From contig CM067084.1 in the NCBI GenBank assembly GCA_034008185.1, positions 70,156,612-70,220,611 of the forward strand: 64,000 bases of DNA. The letters are read 5' to 3'. Origin of the DNA: Gorsachius magnificus. Its lineage: Eukaryota; Chordata; Aves; Pelecaniformes; Ardeidae. The position numbers and the translations under genes were made by a program. Below are positions 52,556 through 64,000 of the stretch, piece by piece. Position 1 is the stretch's first letter; every line of letters begins with the position of its first letter. The notes below the pieces were generated by a model. That model was not told the origin of the DNA and did no database searches. It saw only the letters and a list, made by a program, of their open reading frames with translations.

Positions 52556-52603
52556 TTCATCTTTTAGAAATTATTCATAAGTAAGTTTTTGGGTTTGGTT
52601 TTC

Positions 52604-52619
52604 TTTTTTTTTTTTTTTT
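52604..52619 (+). repeat. Poly-T run (16)
   Basis: Sixteen T followed by CTCATGGG. Confidence 0.85.
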
Positions 52620-52857
52620 CTCATGGGATTGCAAGTGATACTTTGTCAGCAAAATAGTGTATGAATGTTTTGTTTTAAGAGGGTGTTTTTAATATTAGGT
52701 GAAATAACTACTTTTTGAAATAGATGACTAAGCACAGGTGAACTTATTGCTGGATTTTGCTACAGCTATTTTTGCAACTGCTTATTAAGGGACAGATCAT
52801 AAACAAATAAGAAGACAATACTCAGCTTCTACCATTTGTGGTTATAGACTGCGATGT

Positions 52858-52875
52858 ACGAGTGGGACGAGTGGG
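52858..52875 (+). repeat. Perfect 9-base tandem pair
   Basis: ACGAGTGGG occurs twice head to tail and is followed by AC. Confidence 0.75.
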
Positions 52876-55374
52876 ACATCAGATAACCCCGCTCACTGCA
52901 CAGAAGGGTCATGAAGGTTTCTCCCCGTATCTTAAGGCATTCTACTTTTTATTCTGGTAAACCACTGCACTGTGTAGTCATTTACACCATATTCACATGG
53001 AAGTAGCTCTGGTAGTAGAATCACAGAACACTTTGCTTATGGGTTTTTCTTCTGTAATAAAACAAAATTCCTTGCTATGTTCCCCTGACCTTTCTCTTTG
53101 ACTCCTGCAATACCCTGTGGTCATCACCATGTGCTTCTTGCAAGAGGCAGTACTTGCTGTGGCTGATGACGAGCCATGTGACTACTAGCGAGCCAGCCAG
53201 CTGCTGCCTGCCAGACCCCCTGATGGCCTCTTCCATTTGCCTTTCCCTCAGTGGAGATGCTAATTGGGCCTGTATCCTTTATCCAGCTATTGCTGTTCAT
53301 AAAACTTGTAGGAGTTCAGGATTTTTGAGGTCTCTGTTCCTCTCAGATCTGGGTCCAAAAGCCACTTTGGATAGGGAAAGGAACTGGAAGAGAAACCAAA
53401 TGATCATATAAGTCTTGTTTCCTTAGGGAGCCAGACCAAAGCTGTGTTTCTGAGACTCATCTCGCACATTGTAGACAAAGCAGAATGCATACTCTGGTGT
53501 ATAGATATAGTGGGGAAGCTTAATTACAGGGGTGGTCAAGAATTCAAAACTGTGCCTCTATTGCCATGTGATAGCTCTGGGTTTGTCTTATTTCAATAGA
53601 AATGCAGTTGTTATTTGTTTAGTCATTTGTTCATATGTTCTAGGTAGTTGTTATTTGTTTCCAACTGGTTCCTCTCAGGTCATAGCCAGAGATGACATAA
53701 TTACATGCACATTTATATATAGATGATATTTCATTTGCCAAAAAGTGTTGCACTGTGCGGTGTTCTGTCCCATGAGAAGGTAAGCACGAGATGCCCTACA
53801 GTAATGTTTCCCTGCATTGTGTTCTCTCACTTAATAAATTTGGTTTCTATTAATGATTTCTATTAGTTTGGATATCTGGATATGGTGGAACATTATCAAG
53901 TATAATGCAATTGTGTTGTTCAGACAGGTGTTAGGTTTGCATCATCACAGACACCCCCTTAAAGAATTAGACAGGAAGGAAAAAGGACGTTGCCTTTTCC
54001 TGAATTTGCATCATGAAGCACCTTCTTAGCAATCACTTTTAAATTTTCCTTATGTCATATGAAAAAGTTCTTACTTTTGCTTTAGTTGTGAGACAAATAC
54101 CACCTCGTCTGCCCAGATGTACAGAAAGATGTAGGCTGAGGAAGTATTTAGAATTGTTTAAGCTTTCTAGTTTGAGCGTATGCTCGTGGTGCTGTGGAAA
54201 CCTGGGAAACTCTCTCCCAGTAAAGATAAAGTGAGAGAAGATGCCTTTTCAATGCTGAATAAACCACCTCTACTTTAAATATGGAGAAGTTTGGGTATTT
54301 TGGATTTAATCAGGCCTAAATATGTCAACATTGGAGGCGGTTTGCTTTTGTTAAATAGTTGGCAAACTGTACTGCCTGGCACTGTTGTATTTGCTCTGTC
54401 AAAATCGTCTGCAACTCATTGTTTCCCAAGCTGTGCAGGTTCAGCTCTTCAGGCCTGCCTTCGTATTAGGTTGTTCTGCTTGCTTTTAGGATGAAGTACA
54501 TCTGCACTCTATTTTTTTTTTTCCAAATATCTTGCTATTTCTTCTGTTATGCATCCTACAAGCATCGATATAGACAAATTAATGTGAAGAATTCTTTTGA
54601 ATAAAGCCAGAGCAAGAAAAGTGATGCATTTGAAATGTGAACTGTGGAAATGTAGCTCATATAGATACTCTAATGCAGCCTGATCATACTCAGAATTGGC
54701 TTCTGAATGTGCAAGACTACAATTCTTTTGGCCAGGGGCACAAGGCTCTTGTGCATATAGAGCTGGATTGCTCTGCAGTCCCAAATCTGAAATCTCCTGA
54801 GCTCGCACTACAAGGGATTATCCTTGTTACAAGTGACAACTCTATAATCCACTATCAGATTTCTCCACCAAAAATAGTTCTAGTCATGAAGTGTGCTTGA
54901 GTTAAAGTCTAGAAAACATATTTTCTCCACAATTGCTACAGCTTTTAATTTCTCTTTCTGTGGTTAGCGTGGCAAAGGACTACAGTAAATCATCTCCTTT
55001 GCTGTTGTGTACCACACCTGTCTTGTAAGTACAATGCCAGAATTATAATGTGAATTGTTAATATTCCAATGCTGAGCACTGAAGTCAGTGGAAACTTGGC
55101 ATGTAGGATGACGGGATTATCAGTATGAGTTGAGTCAAAGGCATGTGCATTTTATTGCTTTACTCAGTCATTTTCCATGAAGTAATTTTGGAGTATCCAG
55201 TTCTTTATTTTTGTCCAAAGATTTTGGTGGCCTCCTGAAAAAACCCAACATCTAGGGGATGGTAATCAATGAAGCTACTACAGAGGACATGGATAGATGA
55301 TTGGGAGACTTTCTCAGAAAGTCATTAGTGCTTCACTGGGAAAACAGAAAAGTGAAATGAGTGGGATTCTCTAG

Positions 55375-56150
55375 AGATCTGTTTGTGTTTGGGGTCAGTC
55401 AATTTTTATTAGTGATCTGGTTGATGGTATAGGCAGTGTATGTATTATATTTGTAGATGTCATGGAGTCTGGAGGGGTTGTAAGCATGTTGGAAAACAAG
55501 AGTGGAATTCAAAACGATCCTGGCAAACTGAGGAAGTGATAGGAAAATGAGACAGGATTAATTAATAGGTGTAAGTGCAAACTATTGCACTTCAACAGGA
55601 ATTGCCAGCTTCATGGATTCTGATTAAGTGGAAAATTTACAGAAATAAAATTTGAGTATTAAATGGACCACAAACTGAACTTCAGTCCTCTCTTAGTGAT
55701 GCAGAAAAGCCAAACCTCACTCTGGAATATATGTATATCTGAGTTCATATGCAAAAGTTCTAAAGTAGTCCTTCTGGTCAATTCAACCTTGTAGGGCATC
55801 AGATGGGAGGAAGCCTAGAGAGGAGCATCGGGGATGAAGGAGGGACCTGTGACAAAAACCAGAAGAATGTGGGTTATTCATTTTAGAGAAGAGCAGTCAA
55901 TGGGTGATGTGTTAACAGTCTTCAAATATATTTAAAAATGTCATCAAAGAGGACACAGTCTCCTAATGCATGGTGCTAGATGATGAAATACAAGCATTCA
56001 TGTTAGCAAAGAAAACACAAGTTAGAAATTAGGGAAAACTTTACAAAATTATATTCCATTTGGATTCTTTACCTGAGGAGGTTATAAAATCTTCATTATT
56101 GGAGGTTAATACATACATAAACAAACATCTGTTAGGGATGACAATTGGCA
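55375..56150 (+). mobile_element. Ancient CR1/L3-like LINE relic
   Basis: Landmarks of the end of a CR1-clade ORF2 occur in the right order over about 770 bases. First come TTGGGGTCAG...TTTTTATTAGTGATCTGG (the GP..LFxxFIxDL block) and GGAGGGGTTGTAAGCATGTT (just after the catalytic Asp pair region). Next are GTGTAAGTGCAAACTATTGC, CTAGAGAGGAGCATCGGGGA, and the pair ACAGTCTTCAAATATAT...AAAGAGGACA. The last are GGGAAAACTTTACAAAATTA, GGAGGTTATAAAATCTTCAT...GGAGGTTAATACA and ATCTGTTAGGGATGACA. The matches are to the old CR1 type shared by amniotes, not the young subfamily at 61.6 kb. Stops and indels are many, with no open frame; it is a fossil. Confidence 0.75.
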
Positions 56151-58828
56151 GCCTTGGCAGCAGTGCAAATGAAGTAGGTTTCTTTTGAAGAAACTTGCAG
56201 CCCTGTTTTCTGGATTTCTGAGTGGGCTTGTTTGGGTTTTTTTGATTCTAATGACAAATTGATATAATCAGAAAATAAAATTTAGGGTTTAGGGCTACTT
56301 ACTGCTTAATGTACTTAAAGCCTGAAAATTTTCACACCTACAGGTAATACTGCTTATATTTAAGCGATAAGAGGGTTTCTTAAATTAGGCTGAGCAATAC
56401 TGGTATGCCGATTGATAATTATTTAATATATCTGCAATAGGTTAAAATTAGATGTTATTATTATCCAGTATGTGGTAAGTTGTAGCTTCCTTCTGGAGAA
56501 CTTCCTTTTATGACCATGCCTAAAATAAACACTTTTATCTGCTCTGACATCTTGATGGTAAATAAAATATATCTCTAGTATTATGGCTCTTTTTTAAGTG
56601 TCAGATTTATTCTGATTACTGCTGTGGGCTCCTGAAAGTAACAATTTGGAAAACACAGCAAGAATGTTAATAGGCTCCATAGGCATATTAGCCTACGTGG
56701 CATTAGAGCTTATTTCTAACTTCAGTAGAAATTTGTTCAATAAAACAGATTTTGCCTCTGTGCCTTCAGTCTCATTCATACCGATGTGCTGTTCTATGTG
56801 TAAAGTAGTATAAATTGAGATTGGAAAGTAATGCATCTTTATCACAGAGAGGAATAACCTACAGCAAGATCTGATGGGAATTTGGGAGAGGCAAAGGGTT
56901 TGGTTTCTTTTGTCCCTTACCCCCGATGAAGATGGGCACAGAAGAGCGGGCAGGGCACTCTGTGTTGCTTGAGGTGGGACACCAGAATGAGTCCTCTGTA
57001 GAGGTAAGCTGTTTGTCAGGAATCCCACAGATCAGCAGCCATTCTGCCTGCCCCCAGGACCTTTCAATTTTCAGAGAGAAAGCAGGATTTTGACTCTGGG
57101 AGTGCTTCCTTCATTGTGTATTACAGGCATGCTGGAAAACTGTGTTTAGCTCCACAGTTCAGTAATGGAAGGATTGAGGACTGAAACACTTGCACTGGGA
57201 AGAAAGTTTTATTTTACAGTAGTTGTACGTAATAGATAAATATTTATAGGCACAGTGACAGGAAATTGGAATCCTGACTACTAATTGTGATTTATGCTCA
57301 AATCAAGAAGCTTCTTCTAGATTTTTCATGCTTTGCATATGTTCACATTTCTGCCCTAATACATTTTCAATTTCTTTTGTTACCTTAAAAATCCTACATC
57401 TTCTAGATTTGGAAGAATGGACAATTTGTTCTGAGTTGCAGCATTACCTCATGGTTTTATCCCATCAAATATAGTAAATGCTTAGTTAGCTCTGTTAGCT
57501 AGCTTGGTTCCTGTTCAAAGTTATAAACGAATGTGGTCTTGTACACAATGTCAGCTCTGTTATAAAGGTACAACACTGAAATCAGACCCCGTTATTGCTG
57601 AACATAATGCTCACTATCATTTTAGAAAAAGAAAAGCTACCAATGGCTTTAGTTAAACAGTTACTGGAGGTTGTGAGCGTTGTGCATGGCAATACTTGCA
57701 AGACCAAAGTTAGAGCTTGGATGATATGACTGGTATGTTTTATAACCATTACCACCTGAAAACATTTTCAGGCAAGTATAAACGCTCTCCAAATGTATGT
57801 GAAGAAGAGGAGCCAAGAAGTGTTTGTGGTGCTGACTGATGACATTTGTAATTTTCTGTAGTGAAATCAATTTTTTTATGAAAGCTGGGATGTTCCAAAT
57901 ACATTAGAAAAAGTAATTCCAAGGTTAAGATTGAATGCAGGATGTTTTCAAGTGGCAAAACATTGCCAAAGAGGCACAAGTGTAGACCACATGAAGAAGC
58001 ACTTGTTCTTTGGTTAGGTTTGTGGGGACAAGTACGGTGACAGTTTTGCATCTCCGATAAATGCAGCACACATCATTCCTGCGTCTCAACAGTTCTTTTC
58101 AGTCATATTATCTCTTGTATTTCTGTTCAGTCACATTTACAGAGGAGCAGTGTGTTTGGGGAGCACTTAGGCAAAAAGGCATGCATTATTTAGTGCATAT
58201 GCAGTGCGCGAGGATTAATTGAGAGGCCTCATTAAAGGGTAGAAAGCTCTGTTGCAGGTGGTTGATCAGGTGAACTAAGAAACCTTTTGAACTGCTCCCC
58301 CTGCACTCTTTGAGTTGGGCTCAAGTTGTTGGGGAGAAGAAACAATGCTCTTTGATTATGGAAATAACTGTTGCTTTGAATGGGAATATGTTCTCAATAG
58401 AAATGATTCTTAACCACTTGGATAAGCAAATTTCAGGATGAAATCATGTTTTTATAAATGTCTGTGTACATTGAATGACAATAAGAAAAGAACATTTACA
58501 TTTTGAAGGACTCTTTATAGAGAATGAATTGTTGAATTAAAAAGTATTGTTATTCCATATCAGCAGGGATAGTGGTAGGTGGTGGAGAACTGGAAGGTTA
58601 ACGCTGGATACTTGGCTCTGGAGGAGCAAGTGGCTTTCCTCTAGAGCACAAAGTGACCAGGAGCTCTGGCTCCTGCGATAAACCTCTGTGACTGAGAAGG
58701 GCTGCCATCAGTAGATCTTGTCTTCTGCAAGTTCTTCCAAGCTCCTATGTGTACTTAGGATTCAGTGTGGTATTTAACAGAATGAGCCCTGCTAGTAGTT
58801 GTTACCATGTACTTATGGCATGTAGTGC

Positions 58829-58856
58829 CAATTCTGGTTTTTCAATTCTGGTTTTT
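58829..58856 (+). repeat. Perfect 14-base tandem pair
   Basis: CAATTCTGGTTTTT is repeated twice without mismatch and followed by CA. Confidence 0.85.
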
Positions 58857-61023
58857 CATGTCACTCTTTTTCTCAACTCTTGAGTGTTTTCTAGGAGCAG
58901 ACTAGACCAAGCGGTAGTCCTCTGGTTTTATCTGCAGGTGCTTATTCTGAGGTTAGGAGCTGGCATCACTGTGTTCTGTGGATGGTGTGATTTGACGGAC
59001 AACATTCCCTGCAACACAGAGCCTGTTAGCAAAACCAACGGCAAGAATGGAAGCATTCCTCTCACACCGAGGATTAATTGACAAGCCAAATGATGCCATT
59101 GTGGAACCAGTGAAGGTGGAACCCAGAGAAGTGGCTGTGGCCATAAATTTTCCCTTGGAATTCTTCCCTATATTTGAGTGTATTTGAGGTTGTGATTGAT
59201 TTTGGTTTTGGAGAGGAAGCATATGGCACTGGGCTGGGGAGCCAAGACTTTGCTGGGACACAGAACACACAAAAGGATCCGCACGAGTAATTGAATCTCT
59301 TGTTCTGCTTGAGTTGAGCAACAGAATATTGCAAGATTTCTGTTATTATTAGCTCATATTTGAGAATTAATTTATTTCAAACCTGTCTAGACCCATCCTG
59401 TGTTCATTTTCTACAAATAGACTTCAGCAAATGGCAGGATTTGTCAAATCAATAAATTTTAACTATACATTACAGAATACTGAAGGATGGCAAGTCTAAT
59501 TCTACAAGTTGTAAGTTGGTCAGGCAAAATCAAACTTAACATGTTACCTTATGCACTGTCAGAGCTCAGGTATTTTATATTTAACAAGTTATAAGTCAAG
59601 AATTACTTTACAAATAATCTGAGACAACTATTGTTGATATTTGCTCATATACATAGAAAGCACAGGGCTTGATACTTACGTGTCTTTTTGTTAGGAATGG
59701 ACTGTTCTTGAACTCTCAGCATCTCTTTCTTTCCTGCATGCATCTTTGCAGAATATTTACCATTTTCAGGAAATGCAACTTGTCTCACTATTCTCACAGT
59801 TTCACCTTTTCTCTATTACAATGGAAACTAGGGTGGTGAGGGTGGCAAGTGAATTCAGAAGAGATAGGCTAAATCCAGAGTAAGTATATGGAGATGATGC
59901 AGTTAAATAAGCAGACTACTGTAGGCTTAGATGAACAATTTTCCAGCCATCTGTCCTGATTTTCTCTACAGAATTGATAGCAGGGTATCAAAACTGTTGA
60001 ACAGTTAGTGATAGCTGTTAGAGATATCTGTAGGCTCCCTGTTGGGTATGGACCACTGGTGGTCTGCAGGTTCATGGGTCAGTGCTTCACAGCTGAGCTG
60101 TGGAACGACATTGCAGGTATGTTGTTTTCAATTTGAAGTATAAAGTATAGTGATATTTGAAATATTCTCACAGAGGTCCACTTATTGAAACTTTTTGGAA
60201 CTAGTTGCCTGCAGACAGCGTACCTGATATTTAAGGCATTTGTTTTCTCTTCTCTGAGGTGAGACAGCAAATTGACATCAAGCACTGATATGCTAAAGAG
60301 AACATAATAGAAAATTCCAAAGCAAATACAAATAGGCCTTCTTGTCTGTGTGCCAAGGATGCCTGACATTGCTATCAGTAATGTTAGTGATGCTCTATCT
60401 GCAATTTAGATGAAATCTGTGTCTAGCATGTCCAGCTTTCAAAATAAGGAATAATGCATTTCTCTCTCTTTGCTGATGCTACACGCAGAGCCTTGTGTAA
60501 TCACTGCCAAAAGATAAGAATGAAATGAGAAGAAAAAGTAGCAAAAAACAATGCTGTTCTGATGGGGAAGGCAAAGAAAAGATAGGTATAAAAGAAAGAT
60601 TGTATGTGTGGTTGGTGCTGTGGTATTAATTTGAAATGCAATTACTAAAGGTCAGCCATCTCCAAAGACAAATTTTGCTCTGCTGCTCATGGACGTGCAT
60701 GCTGCAGGGGAGAGTGGGGGGACAGAAAGCAGGAGGCTTACAGGAAGTAACAAGTAGGGATGAGGTGGGCAGGAGAGGATAGCAGACCATCTTTTCCTCC
60801 TCAGGACCTTAGATTCTAATGGTGAAATCATATACATGTCTAGTTACTATGTACCTGACGGTATTGCTTATTTACTACAGCTTCAAGGCATGGACGACCC
60901 TGCTCCATTCCTGTTTCATTATACCTCTGCCTTTGCATATCTGCTGCTCGAGGGGTGGGGGAACAGCAGAACTAATTCCCTCCCACATTCTTGCCATTTG
61001 ACACATTTACTAAAAAAGACAAC

Positions 61024-61037
61024 TTTTTTTTTTTTTT
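61024..61037 (+). repeat. Poly-T run (14)
   Basis: Fourteen T followed by CCAAAATC. Confidence 0.8.
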
Positions 61038-61233
61038 CCAAAATCTATACCTAAAGATTTGAAGAGGCAACTGCAAAGCATAAAATTGAAGCCCAAAAAT
61101 CTATCTACAGTATGCATAACCCAAGCTGTATTTTCTTGAAGACACTCCATTGAAAATATGATATAAATGTTCTTCTTTTCTTTCCTCTTACGCTTGACAG
61201 TATGTCTGTAGAGATGTAAGAGTCTTAATGTGG

Positions 61234-61266
61234 TATTATTTATTATTATTGTTGTTGTTGTTATTT
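61234..61266 (+). repeat. (TTA)n(TTG)n compound microsatellite
   Basis: TATTATTTATTATTATT passes directly into GTTGTTGTTGTTATT. Confidence 0.85.
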
Positions 61267-61559
61267 AGTAAAGCCAGAGAGCTGAAGTGATAAGTAACCA
61301 AAACTTCATAATAATAAGTAGGCATGACTCATGGGTTGCTTGTAAAGTATTTGTTCCATTAATCCAACTCTATCGTGTAGTTTGAAAGTAATTACATTTT
61401 GAATAACACTTATTCAAGTGACTCAAATCTACTTCTTATTTTACTTATTTTTCTAATAATTTACAGCTTCCTTTAATCATATGGTACTATCCTTCACTTT
61501 TACATCCTTCAGTGTCTTAGAGGCAAAAGGTATCAAGTGTGTTGTATTTTTGTGCTTTA

Positions 61560-62833
61560 TTGAGGCCAGGGAGATAATTTGAGATAGCCAGCATGGCTTC
61601 ACCAAGGGCAAGTCCTGCCTGACAAACCTAGTGACTTTCTATGATGGTGTGACAACAACAGTGGACAAAGGAAAGCCAATGGACTTCTGCAAAGCCTTTG
61701 ACACAGTCCCCCACAACATCCTTCTCTCTAAATTGGAGAGCTATGGATTTGATGGGTGGACTGTTCGGTGGATAAGGAACTGGCTGGATGGTCGCATCCA
61801 GAGGGTAGTGGTCAATGGCTCGATGTCCGGATGGAGACTGGTGACGAGTGGTGTCCCTCAGGGGTCCATACTGGGACCAGTGCTGTTTAACGTTTTCATC
61901 AATGACTTAGACAGCGAGATCAAATGCACCCTCAGCAAGTTTGTGGATGACACCAAACTGAGTGGTGCAGTTAACACACCAGAAGGACGGGATGTCATCC
62001 AGAGAGATCTGGACAGGCTGGAGAGGTGGGCCTGTGTGAACCTCATGAGGTTCAACAAGGCCAAGTGCAAGGCCATGCACCTGGGTCGGGGTAACCCCCA
62101 GTATCAGTACAGGCTGGGGGAAGAAAGGATCGAGAGCAGCCCTGCTGAGAGGGACTTGGGCGTGCTGGTGGATGAAAAGCTGGACATGAGCCGGCAATGT
62201 GCGCTGGCAGCCCAGAAGGCCAACCGTATTCTGGGCTGCATCAGGAGAAGCGTGGCCAGCAGGTCGAGGGAGGTGATTCTGCCCCTCTACTCTGCTCTGG
62301 TGAGACCTCACCTGGAGTACTGCGTCCAGCTCTGGAGCCCTCAGCACAAGAAGGACATGGAACTGTTGGAGTGGGTCCAGAAGAGGGCTACTAAAATGAT
62401 CCGAGGGCTGGAGCACCTCTCTTATGAGGACAGGCTGAGGGAGTTGGGCTTGTTCAGCCTGGAGAAGAGAAGGCTGCGGGGAGACCTGATTACAGCCTTT
62501 CAGTACCTAAAGGGGGCCTATAGGAAAGATGGGGAAAATCTTTTTAGTAGGGCCAGCTGTGACAGGACAAGGGGTAATGGTTTTAAACTGAAGCAGGGTA
62601 GGTTTAGACTGGATATAAGGCAGAAATTCTTTACAATGAGGGTGGTGAAACACTGGAACGGGTTGCCCAGAGAGGTGGTGGAGGCCCCATCCCTGGGAAC
62701 ATTCAGGGCCAGGTTGGATGGGGCTCTGAGCAACCTGATCTAGTTAGTGGTGTCCCTGCTCACTGCAGGGGGGTTGGACTAGATGACCTCTAGGGGTCCC
62801 TTCCAACCCAAAACATTCTATGATTCTATGATT
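61560..62833 (+). mobile_element. CR1 LINE, 5'-truncated, young subfamily
   Basis: About 1.27 kb of CR1 from within the reverse transcriptase to the 3' end. Recognisable protein homology starts near GAGGCCAGGGAGATAATT (about 61,562), so the insertion boundary is near 61,560. The 3' end is ATTCTATGATTCTATGATT (62,815-62,833), the 8-base repeat tail of CR1, with no poly-A. Missing are ORF1, the endonuclease and the N-terminal reverse transcriptase. No target duplication is evident, as usual for CR1. The 3' 235 bases match the fragment at 13,270 with about ten differences, in the same orientation. Confidence 0.96.
61631..62743 (+). pseudogene. CR1 ORF2 fragment: reverse transcriptase palm to C-terminus
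   Basis: A 370-codon open frame encodes the C-terminal part of CR1 ORF2, whose reverse transcriptase copies element RNA into the genome from a nicked target. Residues 17-26 ([10 protein letters not shown]) are motif A with catalytic Asp18; 74-83 ([10 protein letters not shown]) are motif B; 104-107 (FVDD) are the catalytic Asp pair 106-107, with Val in place of the usual Ala. The thumb and C-terminal region run to the normal end (LSNLI, stop 62,744-62,746). The frame has no real start: the first codon is GTG in mid-domain. CR1 sequence continues upstream in frame ([13 protein letters not shown]) to a TGA at 61,580-61,582, where CR1 normally has an Arg codon, fitting a CpG-to-TG change. Just before Asp18 about five codons are missing; the remaining TGGA suggests a 15-base deletion between short repeats. 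It is non-autonomous and very likely inactive. Confidence 0.93.
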
Positions 62834-64000
62834 GAGGCAAACCCAGAAGTTTCTTTGACCTCTTGTAATATTTGAGGAAATACAAGGAATCTGAAGCTCA
62901 GTTGTGTTGAATGTGCATTTATTTATCTATGTGTAATATATGTGAAATGTTAGAAGGGTTTGAGATAGATCCAAAAGCTAAAAAAAAAAAGAATAAAAAA
63001 AAAATAGAAGCTTTAAGTGCTAATCAAAATGCTGTCCACACATAGCTGCCAAAGAGGCCATATGTGGCCAATGCAAATACAGGTGTGATGTGACTGTTCA
63101 TTGTTCTGCTAGATTAGTCAGTTGCTGAAGACACAGCACTAATGTTGGAGGACAATTTCTCTGGGATTTGATGGGTCATCTGATTATCATATTTTGTATT
63201 ATTCTTACTAATCTCATGCTGTAGAATAGATTGAATTGTGAGAAGGTAAATAAGGAGAGTGCAACTATATTGGAAGAAGTTGGAAAAAAAGATCACTTTT
63301 CCTCCCGAGACAGTTAGGCAGCAAAGCAAAGCGTCTTTAGCAAACACAAGAGAAAATTATTGCCATGTCATTTTTTATGTAATATTGCTCATGAAGGAAG
63401 GGAAGTATTACCACTGGAAAAGATTTCTTTCTTCCATCCCTCTCCTTAAATCTAAATGCCTCATCTGCATGAACCTGAACTGCAGGAATGCAGGCCCCGT
63501 GTTAGTGACAGAGGGACAAATAGCCCCTTTTTGTACATTGTACATAATGATGAAAGAGTAAAACAGCTTTGAGTCATGTAGGCTGCTTCTCAAACTTGCC
63601 CAAAGTTTGCTCAGTAAGAGGTGACTAAGCTTTTCAGGTTCTGTGGCTGTTTCTGTAAAACGTGTTGCATCTGTCAAGTTAAGTCCTTTATTTGACAGTA
63701 TAGCTTTTTTCTTGTTCTCACATAATGTTGTCTATGTTGGCCTCAAAAAATATAGTACATTCTTCAACAAAAAAACCCACCAAAGAATAAAAAGTGGCTT
63801 AAGAATTGTTGTACTTGTCTTCAATCCTAAGGTGGAATAATAAAGTTTGTCTCTCTTGCTTAAAGTATGTTACAGATGACCCTACTGTCCAAACTCATTT
63901 ACTATTATTAGATCTTTTCAAACCTGAGAAGTGCTGACATCCTGTCATTAATACTCTTGTAAATTCTGAAGTAAACAGATTTCAAAGACACTCTACTATT
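62834..64000. other. AT-rich non-coding stretch to window end
   Basis: An A-rich interrupted run lies at 62,982-63,004. Short open frames on both strands have no supporting signals; no gene seen. Confidence 0.5.

Larger units (their letters stand above)
50601..55374. other. Non-coding stretch, possible regulatory DNA at its start
   Basis: No gene seen. The part 50,690-51,080 has mixed composition with ATTAATTA (50743-50750) and little simple sequence, a look common in conserved non-coding elements. A-run plus GA-rich tract at 52,523-52,555, T16 at 52,604-52,619, and a duplicated 9-mer at 52,858-52,875 are the other items. Confidence 0.4.
56151..61559. other. AT-rich non-coding stretch, no supported gene
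   Basis: It contains a 14-base tandem pair (58,829-58,856), a T14 run (61,024-61,037) and a TTA/TTG trinucleotide tract (61,234-61,266). Open frames of up to about 120 codons occur on both strands without splice or start support. Confidence 0.45.

Noticed and set aside
61907..62416. 169-codon open frame on the minus strand
   Set aside because: Antisense shadow of the CR1 reverse transcriptase frame.

Overview
The window is vertebrate nuclear DNA, almost certainly from a bird. Three things point there: two 3' ends of CR1 LINEs of one young subfamily (13,270-13,506 and 61,560-62,833, both ending in ATTCTATG-type 8-mers), a complete solo endogenous-retrovirus LTR of a type I know from bird genomes (7,076-7,679), and a few very old amniote repeat relics (MIR-like and an ancient CR1). 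The base composition is AT-rich and CpG-poor. I see no L1 or Alu and nothing prokaryotic. No operons, CRISPR arrays, tRNA or rRNA genes are visible.

Layout: 1-1,497 is non-coding. 1,498-2,970 holds the best candidate for a cellular gene: two phase-compatible candidate exons on the + strand that end in a stop at 2,968-2,970. The first of them reads well in two overlapping frames, so it carries either an alternative splice choice or a one-base frameshift. I could not identify the protein. 2,971-49,783 is mostly intergenic or intronic, with the solo LTR, a truncated CR1, a GC-rich repeat-like block (about 18,735-19,170), old repeat relics near 33.2, 34.4 and 36.2 kb, and microsatellites. Two isolated minus-strand open stretches bounded by splice-like sites lie at 21,791-22,007 and 45,831-46,166. 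At 49,784-50,600 two stretches look like damaged coding sequence of a helical-repeat type of protein. 55,375-56,150 is an ancient CR1-family relic. 61,560-62,833 is a young 5'-truncated CR1 with a long open frame covering most of the reverse transcriptase palm and the C-terminus of ORF2. It lacks five codons in front of the first catalytic aspartate and has an upstream TGA.

I found no convincing new multi-gene system. The items most worth checking are the unidentified gene end at 1.5-3.0 kb with its frame conflict, the damaged coding-like remnants near 50 kb, and the lesions in the 61.6 kb CR1. Exon calls rest on splice-site look, phase and protein-like composition only; no homology search was possible.
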